Shown here one piece after another: positions 37,441-48,958 of a stretch of DNA of 64,000 bases. A program made the position numbers and the translations under genes. Numbering within the stretch: the stretch's first letter is position 1; each line of letters opens with the position of its first letter. The stretch covers positions 2,170,001-2,234,000 of the forward strand of contig NC_037311.1 of NCBI RefSeq assembly GCF_000143535.2. The letters are read 5' to 3'. The notes under the pieces are model-generated. The model had not been told where the DNA came from. It did no database searches and saw nothing but the letters and a program-made list of their open reading frames with translations. Source of the DNA: Botrytis cinerea B05.10. Lineage: Eukaryota > Ascomycota > Leotiomycetes > Helotiales > Sclerotiniaceae.

Positions 37441-38168
37441 ATGGCACCGAATAGCGATGCATACCACCCCCAAGATGCCCTCAAAGCAGGCATCAACGGC
37501 GCGCTGATTACAGGAACGGCCGGTGCTTTTGCTTCCGCGATTCAAAACAGTTTGCACAAGAAGAATATCGGCATGATGGGTGTCTTCACCAGGACAGGAG
37601 GCACAGCTTTCGTATTCAGTAAGCCCATTAAATCGAATCCCCTGATCGCCATCATGTTGACTGTTTTCAGCTGCGATGGGAGGAACATATGAATTCACAA
37701 AATACGCATCTGCCAATTTGCGAGAGAAGAACGACACCTACAACACGGCAATTGGAGGATTTTTGGCAGGATCAGTTCTAGGATTAAGATGTAGGCTCTG
37801 ATGCAAACTTTTAGCGGTAAATTGATGCTAATTCATCAATAGTCGGAACAACTCCCGCGGTTCTCGGATTTGGCACTTTGGCGGCGGTTGTGCTTAGTGC
37901 ATTCGATTATACCGGCGGTGCCATAACGGGATATAAGAGAGATCCAAACGTCGATGAATTTGAGCGCAAGGAATTTTTGAGGAAGAATCGAAGGATACCT
38001 GTTGAACAGACTGTAGCAGAATTGGGAGAGGGAAGAGGTATGTTTTTCTAATTATCTGGAAGGACACCCAACTAATCACTTAAAGGCATTTACGGACCAG
38101 GTTATGATGAGAGAAGAAGGGAGAGAATCAAGGAAAGATATGGTATTGAAGTACCAGCTAGATCTTAG
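37441..38168 (+). CDS. Complex I subunit B14.7/NDUFA11-type (21.3 kDa)
   Basis: Accessory membrane subunit of mitochondrial NADH:ubiquinone oxidoreductase, matching the Neurospora 21.3 kDa subunit and animal NDUFA11; it belongs to the Tim17/22/23-like membrane fold. Exons 37441-37618, 37671-37790, 37843-38037 and 38086-38168 give 191 residues. The start is MAPNSDAYHPQDALKAGING. Gly/Ala-rich membrane segments follow (LITGTAGAFASAIQNSL, AFVFTAMGGTYEFTKYAS, GGFLAGSVLGLRFGTTPAVLGFG), then YTGGAITGYKRDPNVDEFE and a charged tail with RRRERIKERYG. Every intron is 48-52 bp. Confidence 0.92.
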
Positions 38169-39003
38169 AGGGCCTTGTATTCATAATCCGGACGCCTCGA
38201 ACAACGATGTACATAGGTTTAGGGCTTGCAAATCACTTTAAAGTTACAGCCCTTTGAAACATGAAGACCTGCCATCCAGGCTTACGGGCTGATGCCGACT
38301 TCATGATACTGTCCAGCTCAACATCATAACTATTGAGAGGGATCTACAATGCCCCATTGCATGAGTGAGCAGTTTCGAGGGTTTACTTTTTGCAGGAGCT
38401 AGCACAATCGGCGAAGAGAAAAAAATCATCGACACTGAGAAGCTTTATGAACACCCAGGTGCACACAAATTCATTATAATTCTTAAATTAGCCACAATTT
38501 TGAAACTTGAGCAAGGGCAGCCTCATAAGCTCTTACCTTCTGATCTGTAATCACGTGTGTAATGAATTATTGGACTACTGCCGGCAAATATCAACTTGTT
38601 GATTTAACCCCGCAATAGTATGCTGTGGCTCTCATCGTCCCCTCATTGATCGACCTTTTGAGAACCATACATATAGACTCAGTATCTCCTACAAAGTTGC
38701 AAACCTTCTATCTTTACCAAGAAAAATCACGATTCCCAACCTCTCATATACCTTCACTACAAATTTTGAGATTACTGTAAGGTTGTACGGCATCGGTATC
38801 AGCCGAGAAGTGGTGTGCTAGAAACATCGAATCATCTGCCTCCACCCCTTCAACCAACTGGTGAGATCAGTTGACACAATTTCAGTGGCAAACCAAAACA
38901 TTAGAAATAACAAATCTTGTTTGCTTTCGGTGAGAAGACCTGTCATATAGCATTGCAGTAGTTTTCTCCATACAATAAAGCTTTTAATATAATCGAAAAG
39001 ACA
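38169..39003. other. Intergenic, no gene seen
   Basis: Between two plus-strand genes. Short frames at 38365-38550 and 38818-39084 lack any recognisable content. The segment nearest 39003 is presumably the cofactor C promoter. Confidence 0.5.
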
Positions 39004-40316
39004 ATGTCCGCTGTTCGTGCTCCGTTCAATCAACCAACAGAATCGTCTCAGGATGCGAAAGAACGATTCTATCGACACTTCCAAGAAGAGGTAACAGGGG
39101 AGTAGATCACTACTCGACCAATTGAATTGAAAATACTAACATTTCGACAGACCTTCAACAGCGTATTAGCCAGCTTGGGAACCTCTCCTTAGTTGGAGGA
39201 GAAAGGCAAGACGCTACAGACCACTGCCTTGCCAGTATTACAAGGCTATCTAATGAAGTTGCCGATGCTACAGATTACCTTCCAGCGTATGACCAGAGAA
39301 CTTATTCGCAGGCAAGCATTCTCTGGAAGAGTGATGATGCATACCCTGTACTAATGATGTCCAGGCAATCAAAGGTCTCTCGGAGAACCTTCAGGAAGTG
39401 AAAGCCAAGGCTGCACCAAGAACTAGATTCCGGTTTACTTCAAGCAAGAACAGTTCCGCTGTTTCTATCAACGATGCCGCTCAGCTAGCTCAGGAAAGTC
39501 TTAGCGCTACTTTGAAGGCTTCTATGTTGTCTTCTACTGAATCATCACTGGCCACAACACCAGCTAATTTGATGACACCACCTGGAGAAGAAAGTACTAG
39601 AGATACTGTGGGTGACTTGCCTTCATTCTCAAAAAATTACAATGCCGAAATGGCCACTGCCCCTGGTCCAATTCGAAAGCCGAGTTTCTCAGAAGCAAGC
39701 ACCATCAATATTACAGGCCACACTGGTCTTCACATCATCCTACCTTCCTCAGCATCCCGTGCAACTTCATCCGGTGCTATAACAAAACTTAATGGATGCA
39801 TTGTTGATATGTCAGTCCCAACGGCCAATGGTGCTCCTTTTGCTGGGCTTTCCTTGAAGAATATTAAGCATTCTTTAGTCATAGCTGGGCATGTTGCGGG
39901 GGCAGCACATATTACCGGCATCGAGGATAGTATAATCGTCGTCACGTCAAGACAAGTCAGAATGCATGATTGTAAAAATGTAGACATATACTTGCATTGT
40001 GCTAGCCGGCCCATCATTGAGGACTGTAGCAGCGTGAGGTTCTCGCCTATCCCGAATTCGCAGGTAAGTTTTGTCATATGGTTGAGTCATTCCAGCGCGC
40101 TGACACTCTGTTTAGAACGTTACAGATGAGTCGGTCAAGAATCAGTGGGATCAGGTTGATGACTTCAAATGGCTTAAAGCAGAGCATAGTCCGAACTGGA
40201 GCATCTTACCAGAAGAGGAGAGATTAAAAGAGGAAATTTGGACAGATGTCATACCAGGAGGACCCGGGGTTGGACTTGATGATATCCTGAAGAAGATTGG
40301 GCTTACTGGACGATAA
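39004..40316 (+). CDS. Tubulin-folding cofactor C
   Basis: Part of the tubulin heterodimer folding machine; with cofactors D and E it acts as a GTPase activator for beta-tubulin and releases the native dimer. Exons 39004-39090, 39162-39311, 39365-40063 and 40116-40316 give 378 residues. The N-terminal spectrin-like helices contain AKERFYRHFQEE, QLGNLSLVGGERQDAT and ITRLSNEVADATDYLPAYDQRTYSQAI. The C-terminal beta-helix (C-CAP/TBCC) domain contains CIVDMSVP, GLSLKNIKHSLVI, RQVRMHDCKNVDIYLHC and CASRPIIEDC; the Arg there corresponds to the catalytic GAP arginine of the family. The end is FKWLKAEHSPNWSILPEE. The second intron begins GCAAGC, so it is a GC-AG intron, which the frame and homology both require. 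The first 3-prime splice site was chosen to keep the frame. Confidence 0.92.
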
Positions 40317-40769
40317 TTACTATTAATTCCCTCGCAGTACGGAGTCTTTTGATGCAGATTGGACAGTGATGGAGATGCAATGAACGTTCAGATAATGGGA
40401 TAGCTGAACAATAACAAGTTTCTTTTGTAATTTCATATTCTTGATATTGTATGTAATCCATGATAGCATTGCACCTCAATAACGAGATGTGCATTTTGCT
40501 GCACACGAGCCTCAACTCATTGCAAGACTCTTGAGCGAACCTCGTGCCATTCAAAGGCCACGGCCCACGATAATGCTTCAAAACAACCTCTTCAATCTTG
40601 AAGGGTTTCAATCTAGCGTACCTCACAAGGTGTTCTATGATCCATTGAGCTAAGCACCCGATTGGGTCCGTTGAGCCTCATTCTTCATGACATATGTTCC
40701 TCGACATAAGGGTAACTTTCGCCTGTGGTTTGTCTCTTTTCCTCTTTCGGGCTATCCATTCCCATTCCT
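40317..40769. other. Convergent intergenic, no gene
   Basis: Between the 3-prime ends of the cofactor C gene and the Med9 gene; the open frame at 40303-40626 has no recognisable content. Confidence 0.5.
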
Positions 40770-41216
40770 TCAAGTTTCCATTTTATCTCCCGATCCTCTC
40801 TCTTCTCGCTCTTTCTTCATATTCAATCCGACTTTCATCAACAAATTCAACACCTCTTTCTGCTGTGCAATCTTCTCCTCGCACTCTCTTATCTCCTCTT
40901 CCTGGTCTTCAATAGTCCTATGCATATCTGGCATACTCTTCACACCCACTCTCGCCTTTTGTAATTTATGTTTGATGCCATCGGTCGCAGCATAAATATC
41001 TTTGATATTCAATGGCCCTGTGCTGTTTGCATTGAATGAAGGAGTCGCCCCCGGTGGGGAAGCTGCGGACGCATTGCTTGGAGAGAAGTTTTGAAGACGA
41101 GAAATTGTTTCGCAAAGAACGGGGATTGTGTCGATATAATCTGCGGTGAGGCCCTCAGGGAGAATCATTGTCGGGGGGGTTTGAGATGGTGTGGCTTGGG
41201 ATGGAGTAGTCAACAT
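40770..41216 (-). CDS. MED9: Mediator subunit Med9
   Basis: Middle-module subunit of Mediator, the RNA polymerase II coactivator. Single exon of 148 residues from the ATG at 41216. The pattern fits fungal Med9: an unstructured Thr/Ser/Pro start, ILPEGLTADYIDTIPVLCETISRLQ, a low-complexity Ser/Ala/Pro linker, then LNIKDIYAATDGIKHKLQKARVGV and a coiled-coil helix (MHRTIEDQEEEIRECEEKIAQQ) ending in LLMKVG. It diverges from the phosphoglycerate mutase gene. Confidence 0.85.
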   Translation of the reverse strand: MLTTPSQATPSQTPPTMILPEGLTADYIDTIPVLCETISRLQNFSPSNASAASPPGATPSFNANSTGPLNIKDIYAATDGIKHKLQKARVGVKSMPDMHRTIEDQEEEIRECEEKIAQQKEVLNLLMKVGLNMKKEREERGSGDKMET

Positions 41217-41748
41217 CTTTGCCAGATCAACGATCGTTGGACTGACAAGCTTTCGTATCGTTGACGAAAGTTAATTTCTGGACCCGAGTCGAAGATTCTT
41301 CAATATCTCCAAAGCTTGAATTGTATCTCGATGTATGTGTATGTGTTATTGATTGGATATGGAGAGGTCCGATTAGTCCTTGTGCTAGCTAAGAAGAGCA
41401 AGGCAGGTTCGCTCTTATCGCGGCGGTTTCACAAATACGGCTTCGCACTGGAGGGGCCTAAAATCAATCACCCCACCACAAGCGCAAAAAAGCTTCTTGG
41501 AGTTATTTCTCAACACTTCACTTGTTTACTTCTGAAGTTATTCAAAAATCCTGCCAGTCTTCATTGTATATCAATATATCGATTGATTCAAATTCGTTTT
41601 TTCTCTTGTAAGTTGATATTGAGTCCCCCATACCCTTTTCATTCTCCTAAGGAGAGATTAGTACGCCAAAGCTCTTTGTTTGGTGGTACCGAAGCTGGAG
41701 CTGATATAGCCTGTATTTACTAGATTCGAAACAATTCATTTCGCCAAA
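41217..41748. promoter_or_regulatory. Divergent promoter Med9/phosphoglycerate mutase
   Basis: 532 bp between divergent start codons. The part near 41560-41660 is pyrimidine-rich, as expected before a highly expressed glycolytic gene. No named site was identified. Confidence 0.5.
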
Positions 41749-43765
41749 ATGGTCCAAGTCGAAAATAAAGCTGTCCTGAGTACGTCAAAAGATTCCACGT
41801 ATCCTCAATCTCTCGATGTATCTGTCCATTGCCCCAAAGAACTTTGTTGAATCATTCTATCCATTTGGCATGTACATACTGCGATTTGCCCGCAATGCCT
41901 CGAACCTCTATTCCAACAGTTCGGCTCAATACTGAGAAATTGTTACCCCCTTTACCTCCTGCGAAGAGAAAACCAGATTATATACTTGCACTATTCTATA
42001 TACTTGTATATCTTGAAGTCTCGTGGCTAATTGTAATGATTTGGCGCAGTTGTCATTGATGGATGGGGAGTTCCAGGTGAAAATTCACCCAAAGATGGAG
42101 ATGCGATCACAAACGCCGAGACTCCAGTAATGGACGCTTTCGCCAACAACGCAGATGGATATACCAAGCTCGAGGCATCCTCCTTGGCAGTTGGACTCCC
42201 AGAGGGCCTCATGGGCAACTCGGAGGTCGGGCATTTAAATATTGGTGCTGGAAGAGTTGTATGGCAGGATGTTGTCAGAATTGATCAAACCATCAAGAAG
42301 GGAGAGCTGAACAAAAATGAGGTTGTTATGAAGGCATTCAACGCAGCCAAGGATGGCAATGGCCGTCTTCACCTTTGTGGTTTGATCTCAGATGGTGGCG
42401 TTGTAGGTACTCCCCTAGTCCGATCGATGGGTAAATACAGTACTTACTCGTGTAACAATAGCACGCTAAGCAAGATCACCTATACGCCCTCCTCAAAGTC
42501 GCAAAGGAACTCGAAATTCCACATGTTTACATTCACTTCTTTGGTGATGGACGTGACACTGACCCAAAATCCGGTGCTGGTTACATGGAGGCCCTTCTTG
42601 AGAAGATCAAGGAGATTGGAATCGGTGAGGTTGCGACAGTGGTAGGAAGATTCTACGCTATGGACCGTGACAAGAGATGGGACAGAGTCGAAGTTGCATT
42701 GAGCGGTCTTTGCAACGGCGAAGGAGAGGAGAGCAGTGATCCAGTCAAGACAATTAAGGAAAGGTATGAGAACGGCGAGAATGATGAGTTCTTGAAGCCT
42801 ATTATCCTCGGAGGGAAGGAGGCTCGTATCCAAGGTAAAAGGATCAAGATTCCTACAAAGTCTATCAATCAAACTAATATCCCCAGATAACGACCAGGTT
42901 TTCTTCTTCAACTACCGATCCGATCGTGTCCGAGAAATCACCCAACTTCTTGGCGACGTTGACCGTTCGCCAAAACCAGACTTCGCCTACCCAAAAAACA
43001 TCACTCTTACTACCATGACCCAGTACAAGCTCGATTACCCATTCGAAATTGCATTCAAGCCCCAACACATGGGTAATGTCTTGGCCGAAACTCTCGGTGC
43101 TCAAGGTGTTAACCAGGTTCATGTTGCCGAGACAGAGAAATACGCTCACGTTACATTCTTCTTCAACGGAGGTGTCGAGAAGGTATTCCCTCTTGAGGTT
43201 AGAGATGAATCACAAGATCTCGTACCATCAAACAAGAGTGTTGCTACTTACGATAAAGCCCCAGAAATGAGTGCTGCAGGTGTCGCCAAGCAAATGAGCA
43301 AGCGTATCTCCGAAGGAAAATTCGAGTTCGTTATGAACAACTTTGCACCTCCCGATATGGTTGGCCACACTGGTGTTTATGAAGCTGCAGTGATTGGTGT
43401 TGCTGCTACCGACAAGGCCATTGGCGAGATCTATGAGACTTGCAAAAAGGAGGGATATGTTCTTTTCATCACTTCTGATCACGGGTAGGTCTTCTGTTTC
43501 ATGTTACAATGCTCTGTTCCTACGAATCATACTGACGAAACCGTATCTTAGTAACGCCGAAGAAATGAAGTTTGCCGATGGTAAACCAAAGACTTCCCAC
43601 ACAACCAACAAAGTACCATTCATTATGGCCAACGCTCCTCAAGGCTGGTCTCTCAAGCAAACAGATGAAGGCGTTCTAGGTGACGTCGCACCTACTATTT
43701 TGGAAGTCATGGGTTTGAAGCAACCCGAGGAGATGACTGGATCCAGTCTTTTGGTTAAGAGTTAG
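41749..43765 (+). CDS. Cofactor-independent phosphoglycerate mutase
   Basis: Glycolytic enzyme converting 3-phosphoglycerate to 2-phosphoglycerate through a phosphoserine; a Mn-dependent member of the alkaline phosphatase superfamily. Exons 41749-41779, 42050-42402, 42471-42834, 42887-43484 and 43552-43765 give 519 residues, the usual length. The metal-binding start is VIDGWGVPG (Asp14), the nucleophile is in GLMGNSEVGHLNIGAGR (Ser68), and substrate-binding words are SDGGV joined to QDHLYALLKVA across an intron, then HFFGDGRDTDPKSG and YRSDRVREI. The second metal site is in FAPPDMVGHTGVYEA and ITSDHGNAEEM, the latter split by the last intron. The first intron is long for this genome (270 bp) and leaves a ten-codon first exon, a layout that often carries transcriptional enhancer function. 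This is inference. Confidence 0.95.
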
Positions 43766-44077
43766 ATTACCCACCCAGCGTTGAAACAAATTTTCGAATT
43801 ATTCTGTGTTTTACGTTTGCATTTTTATGATTAAATGAAGATTGCGTTTGCGTTGTTTTTGGTACAATAGACATCGTTCAGAAGAGAATATAAAGCTAAA
43901 CTTTTCATACTTCACAGGCAAAGGTATCAAGAGAACACATGATGAGACGAAATAGAGGGCGGGCAAAACTAGACCGAGGAGATGTATGTATAGATACCCT
44001 GAATGCATATCGATAAATGGTTTGGGTAGTTGATGTTATGAACCGTGCAGCAGCTCTATGATCTGGTGGTTTTACTC

Positions 44078-44763
44078 TCAAATTTTCGCCTTCACTTTCT
44101 TTGGGTGATCTTTTTCCCACTGCTCAGCTATCTTATTTTCCTTTTCCATACGCGCCACTAACGCATCGTGTAAGTCCTTATACACTCCTCCTGCTTCGAT
44201 CAAGTTTGCCGGCTTCCCTGTGTCATAATTGAAAAATGTCATGTAGCCTGTGTTCTCAGCGACGATTGCTTGTTGTCTCAGTGACCATATTGTCGTGATT
44301 CCAAAGTATCGATCGGGAAGTACCTTCGTTATGCGATTTGCCACGAGGAGCTACATTTGAGTCGTTAGCCATGGTTCTGGTGAGAGTGGGTAAGTATACC
44401 TACTGAATCCGGAAACTTCACGGGCCTTTTCAAGTTCAAAGTTAATGATTGAACTACGCATCCAATATGTCTCACATTCATAAAATCGTCAAAACGTTCC
44501 TTGCCCAACCATTTCTCAAATGAAAATACTACGCGCATGTTGCAGGCCGTCATGTAGTGCATGTATCCATGGTTTTTGACGTGTTTGAAAGGGTCTTGAT
44601 CGTCAGACCAGTTGACGCCACATTCTGTCATTGTTTCTCGATCATACCCCATCTCAAGAGCGACGGCAATCATCTTTTCGCGAAGTGGTTCATAGAGAGC
44701 GCCGCCGCCAGGAGCCTGATAAGACGATCCATGTAAGAGAGAGCCAATGTCTTCGGAAACCAT
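44078..44763 (-). CDS. HotDog-fold thioesterase-like protein
   Basis: Exons 44763-44404 and 44350-44078 give 210 residues. The shape fits the 4HBT-like acyl-CoA thioesterase group: a helical opening (LYEPLREKMIAVALEMGYDRETMTECGVNW), the core helix entrance NHGYMHYMTACNMRVVFSFEKWLG, then strands FMNVRHIGCVVQSLTLNLKRPVKFPDS joined to LLVANRITKVLPDRYFG and TIWSLRQQAIVAENTGYMTFFNYDTGKP. The likely acid is in the N-terminal helix region, but I cannot fix the catalytic residue by eye. Likely substrate is an acyl-CoA. It diverges from the adenylating enzyme with 501 bp between starts and may be the left edge of the lipid gene block. Confidence 0.75.
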
Positions 44764-45264
44764 TATGTTGTAGTGTGCTCTGGAAAAGCAAGGTGTTGGT
44801 CGAGTATGTTGGGCAGATGGAACTGCAAAACTACTTTGGAAGTAGTAACTACATCTTAAATACTAAGGTCACGCTAGAGTCCAAAAAAGAAATAAGAAAG
44901 GTCAAAAAACAACAGCTTTGATTATTTTTTCCTGCCGAGGCTTTCGGATTATGCCAACAGTTGGATTCCGTACCTATTACAGCTATCTGAAGCCCACAAC
45001 TCAATTCATGGTTAAAACGGCACCCATATGCATGACAGCAGGAAAAATCCCAGGGTTAGGACATGGGTCACCTTACGCGATTGCTGCATGTCTTATTTCA
45101 TCCAGGCGTTAGATTATTTTTATTGCTTGCCTACCTAGGTAGGTGGAGTCACAATTTCACACCCTGGTACAGTAAGCCAAAAGAAATCAGGCCGAGTCAA
45201 CTGTTAATGTGCTTATTGGATGTTGGTTCTTCGAGCCCTCCAAACTTTTCCATCGAACTTCAAG
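44764..45264. promoter_or_regulatory. Divergent promoter thioesterase/adenylating enzyme
   Basis: 501 bp between divergent starts. It holds a perfect 14-bp palindrome, CCTACCTAGGTAGG, at 45130-45143, about 120 bp before the adenylating-enzyme start. Confidence 0.55.
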
Positions 45265-47058
45265 ATGTCTGCAAAAACTTCAACCGTACCTGATGAGAGT
45301 AACTTATTGTTGCCGGCTGTGATAGACCTAAGAGCTCAGGAAGATCCAGACAAACTTTTCTGTGTTTTGCTGAAATCTGCAGACGTTCAAGATGGGCTGG
45401 ATTATGTATCATACAGCGACTATGCCAATGCCGTTAACAGATGCTCATGGTGGCTTGAGGGGAAGCTAGGAAAAGGTGACGGTCGTAATATGAAGACCAT
45501 TGGATACTTTGGACCGCCGGATATTCGACAAACCATTGTCGCTCTGGCGGTTTCTAAAATCAACCATAAGGTGAGAGAGACATCACAACAACCATAGATT
45601 CACTGCGGCTAAGATAACCTGTAGGCTTTGCTGCTTTCTCCACGAAACTCCGTCGAAGGTATCGTCGAATTACTTGACGTGTGCGACTGCCATAGTCTTC
45701 TTTTTGCCCAAGACATTCAGGCCATCCACCCCCTTGTGAACAATATTTCATCTAGGAGAAACTTGCAAGTTTTGCCTTTTGAAGCTGTCACACACTGGCT
45801 TGATAGTGCCAAGGTTCCTCGGTATACATTCGATGCTACACTTGAGAAGGATGCAAGCAGACCTTTTGCGATCTTGCATACCTCAGGATCAACAGGTATC
45901 TAATTATGCCCTCGTTCGGAGATAATAACTGACTTAGTTCAGGATTTCCAGAACCAGCTATCTATACTTTTGGTGCCATGGCATCATACCGCACCTTTCT
46001 TGAGCCCCAAGAAGTTATAGCGGGAGCGAAAAGGACAATGGTCGACCTCTGGAAAAATAAAGTCACATATGTTGCTTTCCCAACTTCTCATGTACGCATA
46101 CCAAATACTTTGAGTTGGAAGTTATTAACTAAAACAGATGGTTGGTTTCCTTTGCGGAACTGCATTTAATGTGTATTGGGGTATGACTCCGATTTTTGGG
46201 CCTGGCACTGTCATCCCTACACCAAAATTGGCTGCTTCGATCCACCAACTCGATATATGCAAATCTACTGTCCTGCCAGTGTCTGTCTTAGAGCCATTAA
46301 CTAGAGTGCCAGAGTACCTTGAGGGACTTCGAAGCCTCGACCTGACCATCTGGTGTGGCTCACCCTTTAGCTCCTCCGCTGTTCCAGAAAAGATCCGATC
46401 GCTTGTGACTATCAATGCTGGTTATGGTGCAACGGAAGCTGGCCCTTTTGTCACGCAAGTAGAAAGCCAAGACGACTATGAATATATGAGCTTCAGTCCT
46501 CTCATGGGAGCGCGATTTCAGCAATATACAGATGATCTCTACGAAATGATTATTGATAAGAAGGTTGAGCTTAACGGAGCTCAACACATATTCTGTGCTT
46601 TCCCCGAGTTGAATGAGTGGCACTCCAAGGATCTATTTTCCAAGCACCCTACAAAGCCAGATTTGTGGCGATACGAAGGACGTACTGATGATATCTTGGT
46701 TTTATCCACTGGCGCCAATATCAATCCTCTTTCTATGGAAGGCGTTCTTATGACACATCCAAAAGTTGTTTCTGCGCTACTGACCGGGGAAAGAAAGCCA
46801 GAGACAGCCTGGCTTATAGAGGTTTGTGATCCGCCACAAAATGTCGAGGATCGTCAATCGTTGATTGAAGAGTTGTGGAGTACCATAGAGAAGGCCAATG
46901 ATGAGGCTCATGTCAGAATTGAGGCCAAAGTTAAGAGGTCTAACATCATCTTTGTAACGAAAGAGAAGCCAATGTCGAGGGCAGCAAAGGGAAGTGTTCA
47001 GCGCAAGGCGACTATTCGCGCATATCGCGAGGAATTAGATGCCTTGTACGACAATTAG
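45265..47058 (+). CDS. Stand-alone adenylation-domain enzyme
   Basis: AMP-forming carboxylate activator of the fungal NRPS-like/adenylate-forming reductase group. Exons 45265-45570, 45625-45895, 45943-46091 and 46138-47058 give 548 residues. Motif A3 is LHTSGSTGFPEP, split by an intron; A5 is GYGATEAGP; A7/A8 is LWRYEGRTDDILVLSTGANINPLSMEGVL; the A10 lysine region is MSRAAKGSVQRKATIRAYREELDALY. Those last words are typical of three-domain A-T-R reductases, yet this protein stops right there with no thiolation or reductase domain, and none is found downstream before the convergent gene at 47523. It could hand an acyl-AMP to CoA or to a separate carrier. A fatty or oxidised fatty acid substrate is only a guess from neighbouring genes. 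Confidence 0.88.
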
Positions 47059-47522
47059 CCGTCATTGCATCTGTATTTAGAAAGAGGAGAAATGTCACTA
47101 ATATTGTATGATAAATTGATTGTGTAGGTCGTCGAAAGCAAAGAATGTGACAGTGCAATGTGGTGGCAATCCAATCCAACTTGATAAAATATGCAGTGGA
47201 TCGATTATAATATCCCCACTGAGCAACATTATAATTCTTTGCATATATCAGCCAGTGCATTATAATGGATTGGATGCTCAGTATGATATCAAGATTTCTC
47301 AAATGATAGGTTAGAGCTCAAAATGGTATCATTAATTGTAAGTAAAAAATTATCCTGCTAATGCTACATATTCTTTTACAAATCACCCAAGAACTATTCA
47401 ACCATACCAAAAGTACCATAAAACCCATTTTCGTAAGCAGTTTTTGCCGAGACTAGATCCAAACACCGCCAAATGATTTCATTTTCTGTACATAAGCCTC
47501 TCCTGCGAGGCCAAAGTCAAAT
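47059..47522. other. Convergent intergenic, no gene
   Basis: No carrier or reductase domain remnant is visible in the 464 bp after the adenylating enzyme, in any frame. It appears to be 3-prime untranslated sequence of two convergent genes. Confidence 0.55.
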
Positions 47523-48958
47523 CTAGGACTCAGACCAAGTGATATTGCGATCAACTCGAATCTTCCCATCATCTTTCATCTGATGGAGCTCAATCTGCGA
47601 TGGTTCTGGGCCATGTATTGAGGTCTTGGGCCTCATCACGACACCCGTATGAGTGGTTGGTGCATCATTAAGCCATGTTACACTTTCATTTTGGCTTTCG
47701 AGTACCGAGAGACCATGTGTATTACTCCGCTTACTGCTAGACCAAGGTTTGCGTCCCGAGGTGGAGATGGAGTGACCACTGGGTGCCGGTGGCGTAGGGT
47801 TGGATGTCATGGCAGCCTTGCCCATTAGAATACGGAGGAGTGGAGCCATACTAGGTAAGCAGGCACAAAGAATACCGATGTTCATCTCAAGGACGTTGAA
47901 GATCCCAAGTGGGAGGAGTGCCCCTAGTGCTGTGGTCAGTCAAAATTCTAAGTGGGAAAGCAACAGGTCAGGATATAGCTCACAAGTGACATCGGGGTTG
48001 CTGTTTGATTGTGTCACTGTGATCAAACGAAGGCATGAGATGATGACAATGCTGGTGTACGTGTCAGTGATAACGCAATTCTTTCAGCATGAATTTTTGA
48101 AGAGACTCACAAACCACCTATTAAGAATATGCCAGACAGAGCAATTCTATGTGACATGGTGACTTTCAAGCTCCATAGGATTGGCAATGGAAATATGATG
48201 AGCACAATATCAGTCACAACGTTAGGGATCGCAACAGCGAGCAAGTATGTAACCTCGCTCATGCATACAGTTGGGATTTCCTCTCGCATCCAAAATCCCC
48301 TTACCGGTCTACAGGAGAAAATTCCCATGATTATCTGTAAAGTTTCGCGATTTCAATCAAATTATGTTCTCGAGGGCTCAAACGCCGCCATTGTAGGGAG
48401 ACTTACCATAGCAATCGCCCAAGCCGCTACAACGGCTCCTAAAAGAACTAGTGGGAGCTTCGTTGGCCCAATACTAAATATACGTCGATAAAAAAACAAG
48501 ATGGAAAATTTTATCGCCGCGATGGCTATGGGATATCCAACCTGAACGCCAAAGAGGCATTTGAGGAAGCGAACGATCTCTGAGGGCATCGTGGTGGGAA
48601 GGATGTGGCGGCCAAAATTGCCCTTTTCGACAGCTAATTTGATTTGGTTAGCAACGCATCTTGTACATATTGAAGCACTTCAATCCCTTCTCCATTTGAG
48701 CGGCGAGCAGTTTGTTTTGTTTGTGTATAGAAAGTAGTTCGAACCTATTATATGTATGATAGTAACGCCCCAGGAAAAAGCAAGTGCAATGGGAGTGAAC
48801 CAATCGTCCCACCACAGCTGCTGGTGCACAAGTCTTCTTGCAAAGATTCGGAGACAGGTAGCGACGAGCGAGATCAGCATCATCGCAACAGCGACTCGAT
48901 TCATGAGTGGCCCATGGTTATCGTTTGCATCGTAGGTGCCGGTGTTGATAAGAACCAT
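47523..48958 (-). CDS. Pth11-like fungal rhodopsin-domain membrane protein
   Basis: Seven-helix membrane protein of the fungal rhodopsin-domain family related to the Magnaporthe receptor Pth11. Exons 48958-48745, 48633-48407, 48334-48111, 48051-47984 and 47929-47523 give 379 residues with all phases matching. Membrane segments include VAVAMMLISLVATCLRIFARR, WDDWFTPIALAFSWGVTIIHII, YPIAIAAIKFSILFFYRRIF, LVLLGAVVAAWAIAM, VTYLLAVAIPNVVTDIVLIIF and IALSGIFLIGGF. The family words DDW, LFFYRRIF, FSCRPVRGFW and PNVVTDIVLIIFPLPILW are all seen, and the cytoplasmic tail is Ser/Thr-rich. I start at ATG 48958; the frame extends upstream only from a TTG. It diverges from the desaturase gene and could sense a lipid or plant-surface cue, which is inference. 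Confidence 0.85.
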
